Source: Tenebrio molitor | Taxonomy: Eukaryota; Arthropoda; Insecta; Coleoptera; Tenebrionidae | Assembly: GCF_963966145.1 (NCBI RefSeq) | Contig: NC_091049.1 | Location: 6,634,001 to 6,698,000 of the forward strand | Length of the DNA: 64,000 nt | Reading direction: 5' to 3' | Part shown: positions 1 to 9,599 of the stretch, one piece after another | Layout: every line of letters starts with the position of its first letter | How positions within the stretch are numbered: the first letter of the stretch is position 1 | Translations under genes and position numbers: made by a program | The notes under the pieces: model-generated | Databases searched by the model: none | What the model was told of the DNA's origin: nothing | The model's input: only the letters and a program-made list of their open reading frames with translations

Positions 1-42
1 GAAGAACTTCCTTAGGCGCACCACTTACATTTTATTCCCGGA

Positions 43-105
43 CACGCTAAAATCGTCCGCATCACGCTAAAATCGTTCGCAGCAAGCTAAAATCTCGGGA
101 GTCGA
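43..105. repeat. Short tandem repeat, about 20 bp x 3
   Basis: Three consecutive copies of a roughly 20-bp unit share the core CACGCTAAAATCGTYCGCA; the third copy is diverged. No gene is associated with it. It may be the edge of a larger repeat lying outside the window. Confidence 0.6.
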
Positions 106-226
106 GTTGAGCGGAGCGAGCGAGAAACAGTCAACTGTGCGTCACTTGTCACTTCGAAATTTTCATTGTTCATTGTTTTCGTTGTGTTGCTAAATCGTCA
201 ATGCAGAGCTGCAGGTGTAGCCATGA

Positions 227-707
227 CAGGGTTATTCACGAGAGAGGTACTTCTGAATTTTGTTTAGCCGCAACCAACAATACCACTGGAATTAACTACT
301 AAATCAAATACGTTATTTCTTTTAAATTAGTAATCAAAGTAAGTTGGATAGATTTGTCAGCAATGTCAGGTTGGCAGAGATAACCTAAATTTTGATTAAA
401 TATAGGTCCTATATTTAAAAAATTTAACAAATTAAGTAAATGTAAAATGTATTCGAAGTGTCAACCATCGGCTTGTATACATCCGCAGCGGCGACAACAT
501 TTTTTCCACACTCTTCATAAATCAGGATCCTGTCAGTCTTTTTTCAGATTTTTTGCTTTAATGTTAAAGATACTAGACTAAGAGCCATCGTGGATTCCGT
601 TATAATTATTTTCAAATTTTGAAATCAAGAAATTGTTGCATATGTATTACGAGTACAATGGGTTGCGGCAAAAAAATTCTGAAGTACCCTTCTCATGAAT
701 AACCCTG
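227..707. mobile_element. MITE-like element with about 48-bp terminal inverted repeats
   Basis: The left end (CAGGGTTATTCACGAGAGAG and onwards) recurs inverted at the right end, with the match running about 48 bp inward to a shared GCCGCAACC. The element is 481 bp with no coding capacity, so it is non-autonomous. No clear target-site duplication is visible at the two flanks, so the superfamily is not assigned. Confidence 0.7.
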
Positions 708-1074
708 GATAAAAACGATTAAGACATGACAAATATTGTAAGTTCATAGATAGATGTAAGATTTAGTAGTTAATTCTCAATTGTATGGCTTCAACAATTC
801 ATCTATTGGAAAAATTTGTGTAGCAACATGTGCAGCGGAAAATTGACAAATTATGATAATACAGGGGATCTACATATAATTAAAAATGATTGTCTGGTCC
901 CGCTTGCTATGAAAACTTGTGTCCTGTTCAATTCAATAAATTATCATCAAGAAAATAAAGCTCAAATAAAACTTAAACATCAAAACTTAACCTCACAAAT
1001 TTTGCCGGTCTTTTTACCTCTAAAAGCTGACGTTTTGCAGTTTCTATTGTAACATATAGACTTTTACTTCCACT

Positions 1075-1665
1075 CAGCTCTGGATTAAATGCATCATTCA
1101 AGGCCTTGTCTTTAAACAGATTTTCATAATACCATCATGTTGGTACCAGATACTCGTAAATATTTCTTGTCGTTCTTGAGGAACTCTTCCAGAGTAAACT
1201 TAACGTTATAGAAATAGAATTTTTGTGCTAGAAACTCACTAGAAATCACAGTTACAAGTCCAGTGGAATCGAACGGTAAAACTAAAACCATCATTTTACC
1301 CTTAGCTTCGTAGTCAATCTCGTACCGAATTTCTAGGTTGGAGAGTTCTACTGTCAGTGTGTTATCTTCAAAATTCATGCTGCAAAAATTCTTTTTTTCT
1401 TAACACAGAACAGGTACCACTCACTTAACTTTGGAACTGTTGATTTTGGTACGACCGTAAATTCGGTAGTTCTTGAATTTGATGGGACTACTCCAAATCT
1501 GCTGACCCGATTTGGGGCTTGGTGACGCGAACTTGAAGGGCTCAAAACTGGGCAAATTATATTTTTCCATCGGTTTAGCCAACTGAGTGATGACATTTTG
1601 TACAACTTTGGACAAACACTAGTGGAAATCGGACTTTCTTTTGTCACATTTCGTAAAAGTTGAAG
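1075..1665 (-). pseudogene. takeout/JHBP-family pseudogene (copy A)
   Basis: This is a decayed member of the insect takeout/juvenile-hormone-binding-protein family, secreted carriers of small hydrophobic ligands. Exon 2 (1425-1665) encodes the conserved N-terminal cysteine block (KCDKRKSDFH) and the LPSFEPF motif. A 45-nt intron (1380-1424) follows, then exon 3 (1240-1379) with MNFEDNTLTVEL and an AKGKMMVL core, then exon 4 sequence with FTLEEFLKND and ENLFKDKALNDAF. The breaks are an in-frame TAG right after DFH inside the cysteine block, no proper acceptor for the last intron, a frameshift just before ENLF, and loss of the family C-terminus beyond about 1075. No convincing signal-peptide exon is visible. 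Copy B lies directly upstream in the same orientation. Confidence 0.8.
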
Positions 1666-2399
1666 CTGAAACAAAAGATTTTGCAGATTGACAAACAACA
1701 AAAGTAGTACATTTTTTCGCAGCGTTAATGAAGTGCAAGTGTTCACCCACATAACATTAACAAGAAGTAAAAATTATTTCATTTTAAATTATGGCGAAAA
1801 TATGCTCTTCTTCCTTTACTTTCTGTATTTATGCATTTCAACATGAAGGACGACAGTCACATAACGAGTTTAAGGGGCAAACATGGTCCAGGACGTATTT
1901 TTGTTGATATTTTTCTGTTACATTTGAATTAATTGACTTAATTTATTTAGTGCGTCATTACCAATGTGTGTAAATAAACACGTCAGTAAAAACGTATAAA
2001 AAGAAATCAACAACATTTACTACAATAAGAACTGAGATTAATCAGCGTTATTTCCCTAACTTATAGACTATCACTCATGATGACGCTCTTAAATAAATTC
2101 AAACTCTGTCTTTCGCTTACAACTCTACAATTATCACTTACTTTTCTCTTATTTTTCACACAAAAAATACTAATTCTGAAATTAGGCTCTAAAGGGAAAT
2201 GCGAACTCAAAACCCAATAGAACATTACATTTATTTCATTGGATAATTCATACCATCATAAGTGATTAAAAACCCATCTCAGCTTTTTTATTCCAGTATC
2301 TATCTCTATTTTTTCATTCTCTTACAATTTATTCCTAAAGAGTCACCAAACTGTTCAAAACAAGAATCACAAACTTACCAACTAAGTATAAAAAACGTG

Positions 2400-3190
2400 T
2401 TATTGTACGCCCTCAAAGAGATTCACGAGAGGTACTACTTCTAAGAAATTATTGAATACATCGCCGTAGATTTGAGCATAACTATTTAAATAAGGCGTAG
2501 TAGATTTGGCAAAAATGAGCTTCCAATTTTCATTCATCTCTCGATTAAATGCATCATTCAAGGCCTTGTTTTTGAAAAGATTTTCATCATGTTGCTATCA
2601 ACTACTCGCAAATATTTTTTGTTGTCACTGAGGTACTCTTCCAGAGTAAATTTGGTAGTATAAGTCGGATTTTCTGAAATTGAGAATTTGACAAAAATTG
2701 AATTGTTGTGGGAGAATCTTACTTAGAGTCACAGTTCCATGTCCAGCGGAATCGTATGGTAGAATAAACATTTTACCCTTAGGTTCGTAGTCCAACTCGT
2801 ATCGAATTTCAGGGTGAGATAGTTCAACTGTTAAAGTGTTGTCTTCAAAATTCATCCTGCCAAGAAGAATTAAATACTATTTTACTTAACAATCAACGAA
2901 TAGGTACTACCCACTTTGCTTTGGCGCTGTCAATTTTGATACGACCGTAAACTCGGTAGTTCCTCAATTTTATATTAGGATTGGTTTGCGCACCAGGTTT
3001 GTCCAACTGGGCGATGGTATTCTGCACCGCTTTGGACAAGCATTCGTCGCAATCTAGCTTTCTTTTGTCGCATTTCTAAAAGAAGAAGCTGCAGTTACAA
3101 ATTTCAATTGGAGTAACAACTTGGCAAGTACTTACGCATGGGAAAGGCGTTGCAAAGGGACAACACACTGAAAATAATCAACGTCTTCAT
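2400..3190 (-). pseudogene. takeout/JHBP-family pseudogene (copy B)
   Basis: All four exons of the family are recognisable: exon 1 (3136-3190, signal peptide MKTLIIFSVLSLCNAFP), exon 2 (2915-3088, KCDKRKLDCDECLSKAVQ), exon 3 (2723-2856) and exon 4 (2400-2673, FTLEEYL then ENLFKNKALND and a C-terminus ending PLVNLFEGVQ). Splice sites are GT-AG and introns are about 47-60 nt. Three lesions argue for a pseudogene. Exon 2 is one nucleotide short before KCDKRK. It lacks the roughly 15-20 residues holding the LPSFEP motif. A frameshift separates the KYLRVVDSNMM segment from ENLF. The core promoter still looks intact, so transcription is possible. Confidence 0.8.
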
Positions 3191-3218
3191 ATTGAAGCGG
3201 CGCAATTGCTGGTGGTAC

Positions 3219-3249
3219 TGCAGTGCTGATTGCTTCGCTTCTATTTATA
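3219..3249 (-). promoter_or_regulatory. Core promoter of takeout copy B
   Basis: On the minus strand TATAAATAG (3241-3249) precedes a CAGT initiator whose A is at 3219, 30 nt downstream of the first T. This spacing is the animal optimum and matches the promoters of the other takeout copies here. Confidence 0.6.
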
Positions 3250-3865
3250 GATTCTTAAGGGGCAAGAAAAATCCTTTGGGACGATTTCGCAAACTTGTTT
3301 TGGATCGAGGTACAGTGATGTGGTATCAAAAAAAGAAAACAACTGGTGTAGAATTTTAACGCCTCCTAAATTTTTCTTGGATCCTTTTTCAAATTGGGTC
3401 AACACCATTTACAAATATCATTACGGACATCTAATAGTATGGACAGAATTATCTACGATTCTAAATCATGGGGTCCAGTCAAAAGTTGTTAAAACAAATT
3501 GTTGTGTTTGTACTGGAAATTGTGTTTGCAAAAAACGCTGCAGTATTGTTCGTCATTACTCAACATTGGAAAGGATGGACAGGTCAAACTTTTGTCGCGA
3601 AGAAAACTGGTTTATAACAAGGTGTAATTTTAATGTTTGGGTTCTGATTGAATTGAGTTGGTCACAACAAGTGGTTAATGAGCTTCTTCGTAGACCTGGA
3701 CGTCCTCGACGAGTAACATGAAGAGGTTCAATTTAGAATTTGGGTCACAGGAATTGGCTTGTCGCAACCAGAATCGTCCAGATTTGCACACTCTTTCGAT
3801 AAAAACACACAGCTCTCGACGGTCTCACAGTGAAATGTGGACAAAATATTCAGTAAATCTTTTGA
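3250..3865. other. No supported gene
   Basis: Two overlapping plus-strand reading frames exist here (3138-3359 and 3320-3721), but the first overlaps the promoter and first exons of copy B and neither shows a recognisable domain. I see no gene or repeat of note. Confidence 0.5.
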
Positions 3866-4826
3866 AAAAAGTTGTGAACTTTTTTTTTTTAAATGGTACA
3901 CTATACATTTCTTAGCCTATTCTTGTAAAGCTTTTTTTTCTACATTTGAATGTGTAAAAAAAGTTGACACTTACATCAGAAAAAAATCGAGAAAAAAAAA
4001 TATGATTTAATTTATTCGAAAGTGTTATTTTCTAAAAAGAGCTACGAGTAGTTAGCCATGGAGACAATTGAATTTTGACATTAATAGTGTCAATTATTAA
4101 AGTACATACCTACATTTAAATAAATAGCTATGTTATAATATAACCTACATTTAAATAAATAACGATGATAACATTGGCTTCGAAACCTAACTGCTTCCTG
4201 ACTATACCGCTTTGAATGCATACACGATGAAAATATGTAGTTGAATTTTGATTGTGCATGAATGACATCATGAGTCTTGGGAATCGTATTCGAATTATTC
4301 GAATATTTGAATAGCTGACTATTAAAATTCGAATAAGTGTAAATTCTAATATTCGAATAAAATAAATTCAGGATGGATTGGGTATTTCACGGTCAAATAA
4401 TTTTATTTTTTAGCTATGTAATTCTTAAAATAGTGAGATTCAGGGAACCAACATAATGCGAATTTAGCATAGTAAATTCAGTATGGATTTGGTATTTCGT
4501 CCGAGTCTCAGTTTTCTGGCCGAGGCGCACCCAAGGCTGACAAACAAGGTCAAATAATTTTATTTTTTGGCTACGTTGTAGTCTTGTAAATACTAAATAG
4601 TGACATTCAAGGAACCAACATAATGCGAATTTACAAATGTTTGGCTAACTAGCTCTTTTTAGAATATAACGCTTTCGAATAAAATAAATCATTTTTTATT
4701 TTTTTCTCGATTTTTTTCTGATGTAAGTGTCAACTTTTTTTACACATTCAAATGTAGAAAAAAAAGCTTTACAAGAATAGGCTAAGAAATGTATAGTGTA
4801 CTATTTAAAAAAAAAAGTTGACTGTC
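3866..4826. mobile_element. Long-TIR non-autonomous element with internal duplication
   Basis: About 185 bp at the left (roughly 3866-4055) is repeated inverted at the right (roughly 4640-4826); both arms share ACACTATACATTTCTTAGCC and a CGAAAGYGTTAT stretch. Between the arms are two direct copies (from about 4366 and about 4477) of a segment beginning ATTCAGGATGGATT and ending near CAACATAATGCGAATTTA. The second copy carries a roughly 50-bp GC-richer insertion. No transposase is present. The exact ends are uncertain because the arms run into poly-T. Confidence 0.75.
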
Positions 4827-4975
4827 TTAAACTTTGACATATGTCATCGTAGAGAAGATTTGACAACATCATCTATTGTAGTTTCACAAGCGATTTACAA
4901 ATATATATGGTTTGCTATACTTTTTTCTTAAAACAAAAAAGATGTAGGGGCGCGAATACCAATCTGAATCACCCG

Positions 4976-5004
4976 GTATTGTGGTCTTATGTCATCTAAA
5001 CCTG
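4976..5004 (-). mobile_element. Left half of a small relic of the RLE-type RT element
   Basis: About 29 bp match the stretch near 61500-61525 of the intact minus-strand RT element, including TATTGTGGTCTYATGYCATC. It ends at AAACCTG, where a second retrotransposon was inserted. The homology resumes at 6648. Confidence 0.7.
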
Positions 5005-6560
5005 ACCAGATACCCTCTTTTTTACTTTGTGACTGTAAAACAATTTTCTCAAGTCCCCTAAAAATAATCTTTAATCTTATTGTTAAAACTTCCGTGTTTC
5101 CAGCTAAGTGGAAGGAATCTCGACTCTGCCCAATATTCAAAAATGGTGATAAATCCGATATAACCAACTATCGGCCAATAGCAATAATCAACAACTTTGC
5201 TAAAATTTTTGAATTTATTCTGTTTGAAAGAATATATCACCACATATCGTCAAACATCTCTGTTAACCAGCATGGCTTTATGGCTCGAAGATCTACCGTC
5301 ACTAATTTGGTTTCCACCACGCAACTTTTGTGTGAAAGTTTGGATGCGCACGGGCAGGTTGATGTTATATATATGGACCTGTCCAAAGCATTTGATCGCG
5401 TGAATCACAGGTTACTGCTTTATAAATTAGATGATTTCGGTTTATCCGATGGGTTGATTTTGCTCATTGAGTCATATCTTCAGGAAAGGGTTCAGTTTGT
5501 TCAATATAGAGGCTTCAGATCTGAATCTTTCTCTCAAACTTCAGGGGTTCCTCAGGGTTCTGTCCTTGGACCCCTGTTTTTTAATATATTTATCAATGAT
5601 CTGACCTCTTTATTAAATGAAAATTTTCAAATGTATGCTGACGAGTTGAAGATTTATCGTACAGTTTCGACACTTAATGATTGTTCTAGGTTGCAGAAAG
5701 ATCTTGACATCATTCAAAAATGGTGCAATGACAATTATCAGCTAATCAATACTAAGAAGTGCTATGTGTTGACTTTCTCAAGGAAGTTAGACAAAATTAT
5801 ATGTGACTACTGGATAGGTGGGGTAAAGATACTGCGTGCTACTGAACTCAGGGATCTTGGAGTTGTCTTCGATTGTGGTCTCACTTTTCGCAATCATATT
5901 GAACATGTGACATCTGCTGCCTACAAATCTCTGGGTTTTGTTCTTCGTAACAGGAGATTATTCCATAGTGCTGAGGCAATTGTATCGCTTTATAAGGCTT
6001 ATGTGCGATGCAAATTGGAGTATGCTGGTATTGTTTGGTCACCAATATACAATAACCACACCTGGGCCTTGGAGAAGATTCAAAGACATTTTGCTAAATT
6101 TTTAGTATTTAATGAAACTGGTCAATACCCACCTAGGGGACTTCAGCAGGAAACCCTTTTAGAATGTGTTCAGCTTCACTCATTGGCGAGTAGACGGGAT
6201 TTTGCTAAAATCAAATTTCTGTCGGATGTCCTCAGCTTTTCTGTTGAATGCCCCTACCTTTTGTCAAAGCTTCTTATTAAGGTTCCTGCTTTTAATTGTA
6301 GAAGATGTGAAGTTTTTGAACTAAGATCTGCGAGGACAAATGTTCTACTAATGTCACCGTTATACCAGATGGTTAACAGCTGTTCAACCAAAGCTGACTC
6401 TAATAAAATCAACATATTCTTTACAAGACCCTCTGAACTTAAGTCTGTCCTGACATATGCCTCTTTATATAGCAAGAATATATGTAAGCTGGCAGTAAGT
6501 GTGATTCCTAATGGGAGAGTAGTATCATGCTGCTACTCATTCCACTTACTGCCTAACTAA
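4989..6560 (+). CDS. Reverse transcriptase ORF of a 5'-truncated non-LTR retrotransposon
   Basis: The 523-aa open frame covers the RT domain and C-terminal region of a LINE of the jockey/CR1-like broad group; the clade is not resolved by eye. Visible motifs in order are a NYRPIAIINN block near residue 60, YMDLSKAFDRVNH near 130, SGVPQGSVLGPLFFN near 186 and YADELKIY near 217. The second aspartate of the catalytic YADD box is glutamate, so activity is doubtful. No endonuclease domain or ORF1 is present because the copy is 5'-truncated. The first few codons come from flanking host DNA, so the ATG is accidental. The frame is otherwise uninterrupted, which suggests a fairly recent insertion. Confidence 0.88.
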   Translation: MSSKPDQIPSFLLCDCKTIFSSPLKIIFNLIVKTSVFPAKWKESRLCPIFKNGDKSDITNYRPIAIINNFAKIFEFILFERIYHHISSNISVNQHGFMARRSTVTNLVSTTQLLCESLDAHGQVDVIYMDLSKAFDRVNHRLLLYKLDDFGLSDGLILLIESYLQERVQFVQYRGFRSESFSQTSGVPQGSVLGPLFFNIFINDLTSLLNENFQMYADELKIYRTVSTLNDCSRLQKDLDIIQKWCNDNYQLINTKKCYVLTFSRKLDKIICDYWIGGVKILRATELRDLGVVFDCGLTFRNHIEHVTSAAYKSLGFVLRNRRLFHSAEAIVSLYKAYVRCKLEYAGIVWSPIYNNHTWALEKIQRHFAKFLVFNETGQYPPRGLQQETLLECVQLHSLASRRDFAKIKFLSDVLSFSVECPYLLSKLLIKVPAFNCRRCEVFELRSARTNVLLMSPLYQMVNSCSTKADSNKINIFFTRPSELKSVLTYASLYSKNICKLAVSVIPNGRVVSCCYSFHLLPN

Positions 6561-6608
6561 TGATAGCTTGCCTGTAATTAGGTCATTACCTGTTGGCAAG
6601 CTTAACTA

Positions 6609-6647
<39 letters not shown>
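5005..6647 (+). mobile_element. 5'-truncated non-LTR retrotransposon insertion with target-site duplication
   Basis: The inserted copy is bounded by AAACCTG at 4998-5004 and again at 6648-6654. The flanking sequence joins up as one piece of the RT element found intact at 59394-61775. It ends in a 3' stem-loop and a TAA microsatellite rather than poly(A). This is the expected product of target-primed reverse transcription with 5' truncation. Confidence 0.85.
6564..6604 (+). other. 3'-UTR stem-loop of the LINE
   Basis: TAGCTTGCC (6564-6572) pairs with GGCAAGCTTA (6595-6604); a smaller GTAAT/ATTAC pairing lies within the loop. It sits between the RT stop codon and the TAA tail, where 3' structures recognised by the element's own RT are found in several LINE clades. 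Confidence 0.6.

Positions 6648-6650
<3 letters not shown>
6608..6650 (+). repeat. (TAA)n microsatellite tail of the LINE
   Basis: About 14 uninterrupted TAA units form the 3' terminus of the retrotransposon. They abut the right target-site duplication. Confidence 0.9.
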
Positions 6651-6718
6651 CCTGGTGAAGAACCGACAGGAAACGAATTGAAAGCTTCTCGAATGTTTTG
6701 GTCATTGACTCCTGGTTT
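6648..6718 (-). mobile_element. Right half of the RLE-type RT element relic
   Basis: Continues the homology to about 61523-61600 broken at 5004, sharing CCTGGTGAAGAACCGRCAGG and GAAAGCTTCTCGAA-type sequence, with a roughly 16-bp internal deletion. The relic shows this RT family was here before the LINE inserted. Confidence 0.75.
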
Positions 6719-7460
6719 GTGGGCGTGGCCACAGCGTGGATGTCAGATGCCATGATGTCAAAATTAAAAAATAACCGTTCACTGTGGAAAAGTAAACAGA
6801 TGTAAGTTGTAATCGTTTGTTATTCACGTTTTGATAATTTTTGTTATACAGGGTGATTCTGAAATAAGTTTGAAAAAAAAACCGGTAATTCGTGATGATG
6901 AGAAGAAGTCATTTACAAAAAAAATTTCTTATAAAAGTTTTTTCGTTTTCGAGGTACAAATGATTGAAAATTTGGTCAAAATTTTTAGTGCGCTGCTGAG
7001 TTAAAGGTGATTACCTGATTATCTTGGTAGTTTAGCAACAATAATAATCAAAGGTGCCCGTCAGTCACAAGCGTAACCTTACTCCTCTGGATCATTTCCA
7101 TAGAAACATTTACAAAGCAGTGTGCTTGCACCTACGATTCTATTGTGGAGTTGATGTAACAATGGTTGCTAATGAAGTGAACAAATTCGGACAAATTTTC
7201 CCTATTCATAGGCGTTGGAAATACAAGGATAGAGGGTAATTTCCATCCTTTAGATTTCACCTCCAAAAGTAATTTACGCAGAATTCTTTTGTGTCAAGGA
7301 TACTCCACATTTTTTTTCCAAACTTATTTCAGAATCACCCTGTATTTAGCAAATAACTGCAGTCCGGTGCCGATATGAATTTTAAACCCGAAAATTGACG
7401 CAGATCGCGACCTATGTAGGATCTAGTTCCACCAAAGTCCCGAAAAGAAATTTAGTTCGT
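6711..7460. repeat. Dispersed repeat module (copy 1), split by a MITE
   Basis: The sequence from GTGGGCGTGGCC to CACCAAAGTCCCGAAAAG matches repeats at about 21530-22060, 32690-33190 and 38640-39220. In the other copies it contains a conserved ATGTCCGATGC start-like segment; here that part is degenerate. A 494-bp MITE interrupts it at a TA dinucleotide. The uninterrupted copies show the empty site as GTTATATTTAGC. Confidence 0.75.
6849..7342. mobile_element. MITE, 25-bp TIRs, TA target duplication
   Basis: The ends are CAGGGTGATTCTGAAATAAG and its inverted match extending through TTTG. TA flanks both sides (6847-6848, 7343-7344), and the host repeat is known without it. TA plus CAGGG ends suggests the Tc1/mariner (IS630) superfamily. 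Part of the interior matches 63594-63715 in inverted orientation, linking it to the DUF4817-bearing element at 62521-63750. Confidence 0.85.
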
Positions 7461-7976
7461 CAGTTTGTCAAACTTTTTTTCAATTAATATTTATTTGTTA
7501 ATACTTAATCACGGACACGTAACAGATTTATGCGGGAATAATATTCGTAAAGGCACTTTACGTACTTTACTTTAAAAAAGAAGAAATGTTTCGGTGTTGT
7601 TTTCCAACAAGAAATTAGGATAACGAGGGTATAAATAAGGGGAATAGTAGTTTCAAAGTTTAAAAAAAAGCATGCTGTTGTTTTCCAACAAGGATAAATT
7701 TAATTTCATTATAATTGCGTTACAGGAACATGATACTTAGTTACTTGATTGATACAAATTCACTTGCGCCTGAAAAATCGTAAAATCTTATATGGAAAAG
7801 TTATTACATACAAGCATAGACATTAACTACCTGCCTACTTTAAGTGTCAGAACGAAAAGAAAAACAGAATCGTCGTGCAAAACTTTTAAATACAATTTAC
7901 TGGGACCTATGACTGACCCTTGAGGAATCCTCTATATCGTAGTCCAAATAGAAAATGTTGTCCAACTCTTGGGTAA

Positions 7977-9014
7977 TTAAATGAAATGTGTAACTACGAA
8001 AGGAGACTGGATTGGCCAACATGAAATGAACAGAATTGCCAATGCAGTAAAAATTGGGTGACAGTTCGTGTTGCCGGGTCCGTGACCAGAAGGACAGGAA
8101 AACCGTGTTGTAAAAAAACTGTTTTGAGTATTCCAATTGTAAAGCGCCTGCACAGTTTCTGCGTCCAACGGATTGCAGTCGACATTCAGAAGTTCGATGT
8201 AAAAATCTCCCTCAAAAAATTCGTGAGGAATTTTCGAGATGTTATTGTTGTACATGTCGATTCGGACAAAACGACCCGGTTGAAATATTTCTGGGGGAAG
8301 GAATTCGATTCTATTATGCATCAGATTCAAGATGATATTTGCAGCGTTCGACCCATCAAAAGCTCCCTTGTCGAGAGTTTCTATGCAGTTTCGATGTAAA
8401 TGAATGAAAACATTTCTTTTTTGTAAAAACTCAAAAACATTCTTTTGGAGTTTCGAAATCACGTTTTCGACTGCACTAAAGCTGGCCAGGTGTGACAAGC
8501 CGACAAAACTCCGCGGATTCAGTTCTTTCAGTTGATTTCTGTCCAGGATGAGGGTTTTGAGCTTGGACAAGTTAAGGAAAGCTTCTTCTTCTATTGTCGT
8601 AATTTTGTTACCGAATAAGGACAAGAACGTGATTTCTAGATTGTGAAAAGTGTGTTTCTTTATCGTTTGAAATTTTCCATCGTAAATCTCAAGATTACTG
8701 TCCAGTCCCTTACCTTGCAAAAAATTCGTTTCGATTTCGACCACGTTTGTGGCGTGGATGGAGACAGAGTTGAGATTATGAAGTTTATCGAAGATCTTGC
8801 TGCAAAGGATTGTATTGTTCCCAAGATTAACATCCACGGATAGAACATTATCTCCGGTTCTTACGATGGTGTCAGTTCTCATTTGAAAAGTGGCAAAATT
8901 GTTGACAAAAGTTGAGTACTCCACTTGATCGATCCGAGCTTTACTACATCCTAAAGAACTTTCGCTGGAGACGCAAGTGATGATGTAAAACACAACGTAA
9001 AGGGAGCTCGACAT
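7977..9014 (-). CDS. Secreted or GPI-anchor-like leucine-rich-repeat protein (LRR-1)
   Basis: An uninterrupted 345-aa single-exon frame. It starts with a hydrophobic signal peptide (MSSSLYVVFYIITCVSS), then a short cysteine-bearing N-terminal region (GCSKA, ILCSKIF). About eight LRRs follow, with the pattern LxxLxLxxNxIxxIxxxAF, for example ITTIEEEAFLNLSKL. A cap-like DCNPLD motif and a further cysteine come next. The C-terminus is hydrophobic (IFTALAILFISCWPI), as in a GPI-anchor signal or a membrane tail. Paralogs stop right after WPI, but here the stop is replaced (TAA to CAG), adding QSPFVVTHFI. The protein probably acts outside the cell in binding or recognition; the partner is unknown. 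I do not recognise a specific ortholog. Confidence 0.8.
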   Translation of the reverse strand: MSSSLYVVFYIITCVSSESSLGCSKARIDQVEYSTFVNNFATFQMRTDTIVRTGDNVLSVDVNLGNNTILCSKIFDKLHNLNSVSIHATNVVEIETNFLQGKGLDSNLEIYDGKFQTIKKHTFHNLEITFLSLFGNKITTIEEEAFLNLSKLKTLILDRNQLKELNPRSFVGLSHLASFSAVENVISKLQKNVFEFLQKRNVFIHLHRNCIETLDKGAFDGSNAANIILNLMHNRIEFLPPEIFQPGRFVRIDMYNNNISKIPHEFFEGDFYIELLNVDCNPLDAETVQALYNWNTQNSFFTTRFSCPSGHGPGNTNCHPIFTALAILFISCWPIQSPFVVTHFI

Positions 9015-9599
9015 CGTGGTGACTAACGATGGTTGCTAACGATAACTTTTTGCACGGTAATTGTTTCTAACAACGTCTCCTTGACATTTGGTTAAAAATA
9101 GTCATTTGTCTTTTCTATACAATTGCGTGAACGACTGAAAAACACAACATGAATATTTCCAAACTGTTATGATTTGGATGGGTTAGTACTGGACCTGAGA
9201 TAGATCCTTGCGAGACAGAAAATTCTTATGTTTTTTTTTTTAGATTTCCTAGTTATTTAAAGAAGAGAGAGCCAAAGAGACAGTTGTTTATTTTTTCACT
9301 CTTCACCAATGGGTGTTAACTAACAAACTGATGGTTAGGTTTGTAACTTATCAAGCCACGACTTCTAGAATTAGTTAACTAAGGATTGACAAAAAGTTGC
9401 CCAACGTAACCATCCTTTCAAAAGTAAATGAACGATACCGCAAGTCAATGAGAAAGTGTGAGCTGCGTTGAATTAATTTGTTGTTAATTATCATATTGTC
9501 ATGTTAACAACAATGTTGCATTTGCTTGAGCAGCAAATGGAATTTGACAATGCGGCCAATATAACTTAATTTATAATTATTTTGGAAAGCTTCAAGTTG

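Noticed and set aside
1375..1752. 125-aa minus-strand frame as a separate gene
   Set aside because: It is an alternative frame across takeout copy A exon 2; the true exon is in the frame carrying KCDKRKSDFH and LPSFEPF.
3320..3721. 133-aa plus-strand frame upstream of takeout copy B
   Set aside because: No domain, no paralog support and composition like surrounding non-coding DNA.
7054..7239. 61-aa frame inside the MITE
   Set aside because: Short, no transposase motifs, non-autonomous element.
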